In this document: piece after piece, positions 58,651-64,000 of the stretch
Position numbering within the stretch: position 1 is the first letter of the stretch
How the letters are laid out: each line of letters starts with the position of its first letter
From: Pseudomonas sp. GD03944
GTDB taxonomy: Bacteria; Pseudomonadota; Gammaproteobacteria; Pseudomonadales; Pseudomonadaceae
Direction of reading: 5' to 3'
Length of the DNA stretch: 64,000 nt
NCBI RefSeq assembly: GCF_029839275.1
Contig: NZ_JAOCAH010000006.1
Location: 233,842-297,841 of the forward strand
Position numbers and translations under genes: made by a program
Notes under the pieces: model-generated
Told to the model about the DNA's origin: nothing
Seen by the model: the letters and a program-made list of their open reading frames with translations, nothing else
Databases searched by the model: none

Positions 58651-59784
58651 TCAGTCGGCCGTTACGTTCGCGTGGGCGGCAGCGCTGAGCGACGGACGTC
58701 TCCAGAGCATCACCAGTTGCACCAGGGCCAGGACCACCAGGGCGATCATGCAGGCCAGGATCGGCACCATCGCCAGCACCACCGGGTAACCGACCACGGT
58801 ACTGACGTTGCCCCAGCCGAACTCCACCTGATGCCAGGCGCCCCAGGCCGAGAGCAGGCTGGCACCGGCCACCAGTAGCCAGCTGATGGAATCCGCCAGG
58901 CGCTGTACGAAGGGCCGCAAGCGGTCGCGAATCATGGAAAATCGCATCAGTTCGCCGCGACGCATGCTCGAGGCCACGCCGACGAACACCAACCAGACGA
59001 AGGCCAGGCGCGACAGTTCCTCGACCCCGGCCATGCCGGTACCGAAGGCGTAGCGCGCCACCACGTTGCAGAACACCGCGACCACCATGAACGCCATCAA
59101 CATGGCCATCATCACGTCGGTCACGCGGTCGAACCATTGGGCTACGCGCCCGCCATAAATCGGCTCGGCCGTCAGCGTCGGGGCATGGTTAGCGCTATCA
59201 AAGGCAGTCGAAGAAAACGCCGTCCGTTCGGCCATCTCCGCCTCCGCGCCGTCACGGCGCAGCCACTGGTCCACCGTGGCCACCACCTCTTCGCGGGAAC
59301 GCGAGGCGTCGACGATCAGCGTATGGGGCTCGCCTTCCGGGCGTTGCAGGGTCTCGAACTGGCTGGCCACCAGGGAAGTCGGCATGAAATGCCCGGGACG
59401 CTCGCCCACCCGCTGCAGGGCGGTGGCATGGTCGACATCGAGGTGAACGAACTGCAGGCCCGGGACCGCCGCACGCAGGCGATCACGGTAGGCCTGCTTG
59501 AGTGCCGAACAGGCCAGGACGAAGCCTTGACCTTCCACCTGGACGCAGCGCATTTCGTCGATCAGCGAATCCAGCCACTGGATGCGATCGTCGTCGCTCA
59601 GCGGGATGCCCGCACGCATGCGTTCGACATTGGCTTCGGGATGGAAGTGATCGGCCTCGATGTAGCGCCAGCCTAGGTGGCTGGCAACGGCCAGACTGAT
59701 ATTGCTCTTGCCGGAGCCGCTGACCCCCATGACCACCAGGGTGCGACGTGCCGGTGCAACAGAGGGAGCAGATGAGGTCTGCAT
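58651..59784 (-). CDS. Gluconokinase-DctQ fusion protein
   Basis: A single 377-residue ORF joining two normally separate proteins. Residues 15-180 are GntK-type gluconokinase: Walker A GVSGSGKS at 20-27, YIEADHFHPEANVERMRAG, LACSALKQAYRDRLR and GHFMPTSLVASQFETLQRP; it makes 6-phosphogluconate from gluconate and ATP. Residues 215-365 are the TRAP small permease DctQ, with four helices and NVVARYAFGTGMAGVEELSR. The 30-residue linker (AERTAFSSTAFDSANHAPTL) is low-complexity. The start at 59784 has AGGAGATAGC upstream. An internal ATG at residue 184 (59235) has GGAGG five bases before it and could yield DctQ alone. DctQ has cytosolic termini, so the kinase would face the cytoplasm, at the inlet of its substrate. 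Confidence 0.9.
   Translation of the reverse strand: MQTSSAPSVAPARRTLVVMGVSGSGKSNISLAVASHLGWRYIEADHFHPEANVERMRAGIPLSDDDRIQWLDSLIDEMRCVQVEGQGFVLACSALKQAYRDRLRAAVPGLQFVHLDVDHATALQRVGERPGHFMPTSLVASQFETLQRPEGEPHTLIVDASRSREEVVATVDQWLRRDGAEAEMAERTAFSSTAFDSANHAPTLTAEPIYGGRVAQWFDRVTDVMMAMLMAFMVVAVFCNVVARYAFGTGMAGVEELSRLAFVWLVFVGVASSMRRGELMRFSMIRDRLRPFVQRLADSISWLLVAGASLLSAWGAWHQVEFGWGNVSTVVGYPVVLAMVPILACMIALVVLALVQLVMLWRRPSLSAAAHANVTAD
59188..59199. promoter_or_regulatory. GntR-like operator inside the fusion linker
   Basis: GTTAGCGCTATC, containing the palindrome TAGCGCTA, is identical to the upstream copy at 59835. TAGCGCT is the core I recall for Pseudomonas GntR sites. It falls in codons 196-199 of the fusion gene, just where a gntK-dctQ intergenic region would lie in a two-gene arrangement. 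Confidence 0.5.
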
Positions 59785-59834
59785 GCTATCTCCTGGGCGC
59801 CATTCGTGTGGGCCGCTCATTGTTTGAGCCGGAT

Positions 59835-59846
59835 GTTAGCGCTATC
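59835..59846. promoter_or_regulatory. Candidate GntR operator upstream of gluconokinase-dctQ
   Basis: GTTAGCGCTATC lies 51 bases before the fusion start, in the promoter region of the gluconate operon, and has the TAGCGCT core. Flanking bases match the longer GntR consensus I remember only in part. The rest of the 212-base gap up to the GST gene shows nothing else. Confidence 0.6.
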
Positions 59847-59996
59847 CAACTCGTCCGACAACCCTCCCCGTGCACAAACCGTTTCGTCTACGACTATTGG
59901 CTATAGGCGAACGCTTGCCGGTGTGTCGATCCAGGCCCGCGCCGCACGACTACTCACTGACACCCCTTCACAACCCACCACGGAGCAGGCCCGCCC

Positions 59997-60650
59997 ATGA
60001 ACCTCTATGCCCACCCTTTCTCCTCTTACTGCCAGAAAGTGCTGATCGCGCTGTACGAAAACGACACGCCCTTCGACTGGCGCCTGATCGAGGACGCTGC
60101 CCCGGAAGTGGTGGCCGAACACGCCGCCCTCTGGCCGCTGAAACGCTTTCCGGTGTTGCAGGATGGCGACCGGGTGATCGCCGAATCCAGCATCATCATC
60201 GAGTACCTGGACCAGCAGCATCCCGGCCCGGTGCGCCTGATTCCAAGCGCGCCAGACGCGGCGCTGGAGGTGCGCTTTCTCGACCGCTTCTTCGACAATT
60301 ACATTGCCGGACCACTGTTGACGGTCGTTTTCGACAGCCTGCGCCCGGCCGAACACCGTGACCCGTACGGCGTCGAGAACGCCCACGCGCAATTCGAAAC
60401 CGCGTACCGCTGGCTCGATCAGACGCTGGCCGGACGCCAATGGGCAGCGGGCGATACCTTCAGCATGGCCGACTGCGCCGCGGCGCCCGCGCTGTTCTAT
60501 GCCGATTGGGTGCACCCGATCGATGAACGCTTCGGGCAGGTGCGCGCCTACCGCAGCCGCCTGCTGGACCGCCAGTCCTTCGCCCGCGCGGTGGACGAAG
60601 CGCGCCCTTATCGCCACCTGTTCCCGCTGGGGGCACCGGATCGGGACTGA
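59997..60650 (+). CDS. Glutathione S-transferase family protein
   Basis: A 217-residue GST. The N-terminal thioredoxin-fold domain is MNLYAHPFSSYCQKVLIALYENDTPFDW; the glutathione gamma-glutamyl site is VIAESSIIIEYLDQQ; the helical C-terminal domain contains the N-capping-box region AAGDTFSMADCAAAPAL. The active-site position has Ser/Cys (SSYCQ). The second substrate is unknown. It starts just after a region with no overlapping gene and ends 67 bases before liuR, but it is not an obvious member of the leucine pathway. Confidence 0.92.
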   Translation: MNLYAHPFSSYCQKVLIALYENDTPFDWRLIEDAAPEVVAEHAALWPLKRFPVLQDGDRVIAESSIIIEYLDQQHPGPVRLIPSAPDAALEVRFLDRFFDNYIAGPLLTVVFDSLRPAEHRDPYGVENAHAQFETAYRWLDQTLAGRQWAAGDTFSMADCAAAPALFYADWVHPIDERFGQVRAYRSRLLDRQSFARAVDEARPYRHLFPLGAPDRD

Positions 60651-60683
60651 ACAGCCGCCGATTGACTTCATCGAACGGCAGAC

Positions 60684-60697
60684 TTACGTTAACGTAA
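60684..60697. promoter_or_regulatory. LiuR operator-like palindrome
   Basis: TTACGTTAACGTAA is a perfect 14-base palindrome, 20 bases before the liuR start, of the ACGT-N-ACGT kind known for MerR-type LiuR/GnyR regulators of branched-chain amino-acid genes. It likely overlaps the liu promoter. Confidence 0.7.
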
Positions 60698-60717
60698 AGG
60701 TAAACGAGAGCCGCCCC

Positions 60718-61110
60718 ATGACCACCTACTCCATCTCCGAATTGGCCCGCGAACTGGACATCACCACCCGGGCCATTCGCTTCTACGAGGAGCAGGCCAT
60801 GCTCAGCCCCGAGCGCCGGGGCCAGGAGCGCATCTACAGCGCCAAGGACAAGGTCACCCTCAAGCTGATCCTGCGCGGCAAGCGCATCGGTTTCTCCCTG
60901 GCCGAATGCAAGGAACTGATCGGCCTCTACGACCCCGCCGGCAACCGCAAGCAGCTGGACACCTTCATGGCCAAGATCGCCGAGCGGCGCGGCCAGCTCG
61001 AACAGCAACTGCTCGACATCCAGCAGATGCAGCTGGAACTGGACACCGCCGAAGAGCGCTGCCTGAGCGCCATGGCCGAACTCGACAAACAGCCCGCCAC
61101 GCCCTCCTAG
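60718..61110 (+). CDS. liuR: LiuR, MerR-family regulator
   Basis: MerR-type repressor of 130 residues that controls leucine/isovalerate degradation. The winged helix-turn-helix reads YSISELARELDITTRAIRFY, followed by the coiled-coil dimerisation helix (LDTFMAKIAERRGQLEQQLL). No metal-binding Cys cluster, as expected for LiuR. The start at 60718 (MTTYSIS) is chosen over the much longer frame beginning at 60358, which overlaps the GST gene. The palindrome at 60684 is the probable autoregulatory site. liuA follows after 54 bases. Confidence 0.93.
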   Translation: MTTYSISELARELDITTRAIRFYEEQAMLSPERRGQERIYSAKDKVTLKLILRGKRIGFSLAECKELIGLYDPAGNRKQLDTFMAKIAERRGQLEQQLLDIQQMQLELDTAEERCLSAMAELDKQPATPS

Positions 61111-61164
61111 GCCTGGCCGCGCAGCCCCCGTTTTCCCACTCGAACAATTCCAACAGGTGAAACC

Positions 61165-62328
61165 ATGAGCTACCCCTCCCTCAACTTCGCGCTCGGCGAA
61201 ACCCTCGACATGCTGCGCGAGCAGGTGCAGGCGTTCGTCGCCAGCGAACTGGCGCCGCGCGCCGCCGAGATCGACGCCAGCAACCAGTTCCCGATGGACA
61301 TGTGGAAGAAATTCGGCGACATGGGCCTGCTCGGCATCACCGTCGAAGAGGAATACGGCGGCGCGGGCCTGGGCTACCTGGCCCACGTCATCGCCATGGA
61401 AGAAATCAGCCGCGGCTCGGCCTCGGTCGCCCTCTCCTACGGCGCCCACTCCAACCTCTGCGTCAACCAGATCAAGCGCAACGGCTCGGCCGAGCAGAAA
61501 GCCCGCTACCTGCCCAAGCTGATCAGCGGCGAGCACGTGGGCGCCCTGGCCATGAGCGAGCCCAACGCCGGCTCCGACGTGGTGTCGATGAAACTGCGCG
61601 CCGACAAGCGCGGCGACCGCTATGTGCTCAACGGCAGCAAGACCTGGATCACCAACGGCCCGGACGCCAACACCTACGTGATCTACGCCAAGACCGACCT
61701 GGACAAGGGCCCCCACGGCATCAGCGCCTTCATCGTCGAGCGCGACTGGAAGGGCTTCAGCCGTGGCAACAAGTTCGACAAGCTGGGCATGCGCGGCTCC
61801 AACACCTGCGAGCTGTTCTTCGATGACGTCGAAGTGCCGGAAGAAAACGTGCTCGGCCAGCTCAACGGCGGCGTGCGCGTGCTGATGAGCGGCCTGGACT
61901 ACGAGCGCGTGGTGCTCTCCGGTGGCCCGGTGGGGATCATGCAGGCGGCCATGGACGTGATCGTGCCCTACATCCACGACCGCAAGCAGTTTGGCCAGAG
62001 CATCGGCGAATTCCAGCTGATCCAGGGCAAGGTCGCCGACATGTACACCCAGCTCAACGCCAGCCGCGCCTACCTGTACGCCGTGGCCCAGGCCTGCGAC
62101 CGTGGCGAGACCACGCGCAAGGACGCCGCCGGGGTAATCCTCTACACCGCCGAGCGCGCCACGCAACTGGCCCTGGACGCGATCCAGATCCTTGGCGGCA
62201 ACGGCTACATCAACGAATTCCCCACCGGCCGCCTGCTGCGCGACGCCAAGCTCTACGAGATCGGCGCCGGCACCAGCGAAATCCGCCGCATGCTGATCGG
62301 CCGCGAGCTGTTCAACGAAACCAAGTAA
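61165..62328 (+). CDS. liuA: LiuA, isovaleryl-CoA dehydrogenase
   Basis: FAD acyl-CoA dehydrogenase of 387 residues catalysing isovaleryl-CoA to 3-methylcrotonyl-CoA in leucine breakdown, passing electrons to ETF. The segment [18 protein letters not shown] contains the catalytic Glu at the position characteristic of isovaleryl-CoA dehydrogenases. FAD/substrate motifs [17 protein letters not shown] and [20 protein letters not shown] are present. It sits between liuR and liuB, as in P. aeruginosa. Full length. Confidence 0.96.
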   Translation: MSYPSLNFALGETLDMLREQVQAFVASELAPRAAEIDASNQFPMDMWKKFGDMGLLGITVEEEYGGAGLGYLAHVIAMEEISRGSASVALSYGAHSNLCVNQIKRNGSAEQKARYLPKLISGEHVGALAMSEPNAGSDVVSMKLRADKRGDRYVLNGSKTWITNGPDANTYVIYAKTDLDKGPHGISAFIVERDWKGFSRGNKFDKLGMRGSNTCELFFDDVEVPEENVLGQLNGGVRVLMSGLDYERVVLSGGPVGIMQAAMDVIVPYIHDRKQFGQSIGEFQLIQGKVADMYTQLNASRAYLYAVAQACDRGETTRKDAAGVILYTAERATQLALDAIQILGGNGYINEFPTGRLLRDAKLYEIGAGTSEIRRMLIGRELFNETK

Positions 62329-62340
62329 GCGCTTGCCAAC

Positions 62341-62374
62341 GTCGGGTGGATGACTGGAACGCCCTCCACCCGAC
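62341..62374. repeat. Inverted repeat between liuA and liuB
   Basis: GTCGGGTGGA and TCCACCCGAC form a perfect 10-base inverted repeat with a 14-base spacer in the 67-base liuA-liuB gap. It has no T-run, so it is more likely a REP-like or mRNA-stabilising hairpin than a terminator. Confidence 0.6.
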
Positions 62375-62395
62375 GGACCCAACCGGAGCCTGACG

Positions 62396-64000
62396 ATGGC
62401 CATCCTGCACACCCAGCTCAACCCGCGCTCGCCAGAGTTCGCCGCCAACCGCGAGGCGATGCTCACCCAGGTCAACGACCTGCGCACCCTGCTCGCCCAG
62501 ATCCACGAAGGCGGCGGTGCCAAGGCCCAGGAACGCCACACCTCGCGCGGCAAGCTGCTGCCCCGCGAGCGCATCAACCGCCTGCTCGACCCCGGCTCGC
62601 CGTTCCTCGAGATCGGCCAACTGGCCGCCTACGAGGTCTATGGCGAAGACGTGCCCGCCGCCGGCGTGGTGGCCGGCATCGGCCGGGTCGAAGGCATCGA
62701 ATGCATGATCGTGGCCAACGACGCCACGGTGAAAGGCGGCAGCTACTACCCACTGACGGTGAAAAAGCACCTGCGCGCCCAGACCATCGCCCAGCAGAAC
62801 CGCCTGCCGTGCATCTACCTGGTGGACTCCGGCGGCGCCAACCTGCCGCGCCAGGAAGAGGTGTTCCCGGACCGCGAACACTTCGGGCGGATCTTCTTCA
62901 ACCAGGCCAACATGAGCGCCATGGGCATCCCGCAGATCGCCGTGGTCATGGGCTCCTGCACCGCAGGTGGCGCCTACGTGCCGGCCATGGCTGACGAAGC
63001 GATCATGGTCCGCGAGCAGGCCACCATCTTCCTCGCCGGCCCCCCTTTGGTGAAGGCCGCCACCGGTGAAGTGGTCAGCGCCGAGGCGCTTGGCGGTGCC
63101 GACGTGCACTGCAAGACCAGCGGCGTGGCCGACCATTATGCCGAGGACGACGAGCATGCCCTGGCCCTGGCCCGGCGTAGCGTCGCCCACCTCAACTGGC
63201 GCAAGCTCGGCGCGCTCGATGCGCGCCAGCCGATCGCCCCGCTGTACGCCAGCGACGAGCTGTACGGGGTGATCCCGGCGGACGCCAAGCAGCCCTTCGA
63301 CGTGCGCGAAGTGATCGCGCGCCTGGTCGACGGCTCGGTGTTCGATGAATTCAAGGCGCTGTTCGGCACCACCCTGGTGTGCGGCTTCGCCCACCTGCAC
63401 GGTTACCCCATCGCAATCCTGGCCAACAACGGCATCCTGTTCGCCGAGTCGGCGCAGAAAGGCGCGCACTTCATCGAGCTGGCCTGCCAGCGCGGCATTC
63501 CCCTGCTGTTCCTGCAGAACATCACCGGCTTCATGGTGGGCCAGAAGTACGAGGCCGGCGGCATCGCCAAGCACGGCGCCAAGCTGGTCAACGCCGTGGC
63601 CTGCGCCAGGGTGCCGAAATTCACGGTGATCATCGGCGGCAGCTTCGGTGCCGGTAACTACGGCATGTGCGGCCGCGCCTACGACCCGCGCTTTTTGTGG
63701 ATGTGGCCCAACGCGCGGATCGGCGTGATGGGGGCCGAGCAGGCCGCCGGAGTGCTGGTGCAGGTCAAGCGCGAGCAGGCGAGCCGCGCCGGCCACCCGT
63801 TCAGCGACGAGGAAGAAGCGCGCATCAAGCAGCCCATCGTCGCCCAGTACGAGCAGCAGGCCCACGCCTTCTACTCCAGCGCCCGCTTGTGGGACGACGG
63901 CGTCATCGACCCCGCCCAGACCCGCGATGTGCTGGGCCTGGCACTGTCGGCCAGCCTCAACGCCCCGATCGAGCCGAGCCGCTTCGGCGTATTCCGCATG
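62396..64000 (+). CDS. liuB: LiuB, methylcrotonyl-CoA carboxylase beta subunit (stop outside window)
   Basis: Carboxyltransferase subunit of 3-methylcrotonyl-CoA carboxylase, the biotin-dependent third step of leucine catabolism, working with the biotin carboxylase LiuD. The 535 codons visible show [94 protein letters not shown] and [20 protein letters not shown]. The start at 62396 follows CCGGAG. The last residues, FGVFRM, are the usual C-terminus of the family at this length, so only the stop codon is expected to be missing. Downstream liuC-liuE are not in view. Confidence 0.96.
   Translation, partial: MAILHTQLNPRSPEFAANREAMLTQVNDLRTLLAQIHEGGGAKAQERHTSRGKLLPRERINRLLDPGSPFLEIGQLAAYEVYGEDVPAAGVVAGIGRVEGIECMIVANDATVKGGSYYPLTVKKHLRAQTIAQQNRLPCIYLVDSGGANLPRQEEVFPDREHFGRIFFNQANMSAMGIPQIAVVMGSCTAGGAYVPAMADEAIMVREQATIFLAGPPLVKAATGEVVSAEALGGADVHCKTSGVADHYAEDDEHALALARRSVAHLNWRKLGALDARQPIAPLYASDELYGVIPADAKQPFDVREVIARLVDGSVFDEFKALFGTTLVCGFAHLHGYPIAILANNGILFAESAQKGAHFIELACQRGIPLLFLQNITGFMVGQKYEAGGIAKHGAKLVNAVACARVPKFTVIIGGSFGAGNYGMCGRAYDPRFLWMWPNARIGVMGAEQAAGVLVQVKREQASRAGHPFSDEEEARIKQPIVAQYEQQAHAFYSSARLWDDGVIDPAQTRDVLGLALSASLNAPIEPSRFGVFRM

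Noticed and set aside
58651..59784. Sequencing frameshift joining two genes
   Set aside because: Both halves lie in one clean frame with full-length domains and a linker; an indel would have had to restore the same frame exactly. It is kept as a fusion, with resequencing suggested.

Overview
The window is about 66% G+C chromosomal DNA from a Pseudomonas close to the P. aeruginosa lineage. The evidence is the run of genes recognisable as mexS-mexT-mexEF-oprN, muxABC-opmB, tpx, tamAB, xthA and liuRAB, together with REP-type palindromes of the kind common in the genus. No tRNA, rRNA, insertion sequence, phage or CRISPR array was seen. Gene identities come from reading the translated sequences and recalling families; no database search was run.

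Layout. 1-7100 is the edge of a type VI secretion locus: the 3' part of tssH/clpV, an A+T-rich islet with two unrecognised genes, vgrG, a MORN/YwqK-repeat gene and, beyond a REP cluster and inverted, a DUF4280 PAAR-like tip gene. 7160-15430 is the MexT-controlled efflux locus. 15527-22980 holds dsbB, a glycosyltransferase, an SDR, an orphan TRAP binding protein (dctP) behind a sigma-54-type promoter and a CRP/Vfr-like site, a CynX-type MFS exporter and a MucR-like MHYT-GGDEF-EAL protein. 22983-31865 is muxABC-opmB, a second RND pump with two RND subunits, all joined by 4-base overlaps.

32054-41567 is an aldose uptake and oxidation cluster: ChvE-type binding protein, ABC ATPase and permease, SDR, IlvD/Edd sugar-acid dehydratase, KDGal-type kinase and SMP-30 lactonase. 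A divergent GbpR-like LysR gene lies across a palindrome-containing intergenic region. 41820-52720 holds housekeeping and envelope genes: tpx, tamB, tamA, a GNAT, xthA, a PstS-OmpA fusion, a duplicated palindromic repeat, and terC with a structured leader plus a small overlapping gene. 52775-55085 is an acyl-CoA dehydrogenase with a divergent LysR regulator.

55116-59846 is a gluconate module: a LacI-type GntR, TRAP DctP and DctM, and a single ORF fusing gluconokinase to the small TRAP subunit DctQ. A GntR-like core sequence lies upstream of the fusion, and an identical copy lies inside its linker. 59997-64000 holds a GST and the start of the leucine/isovalerate operon liuR-liuA-liuB; the liuB stop codon lies beyond the window.

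The items most worth following up are the gluconokinase-DctQ fusion with its internal operator-like site and internal start, the low-GC gene pair between clpV and vgrG, and the dual regulatory signature ahead of the orphan dctP.
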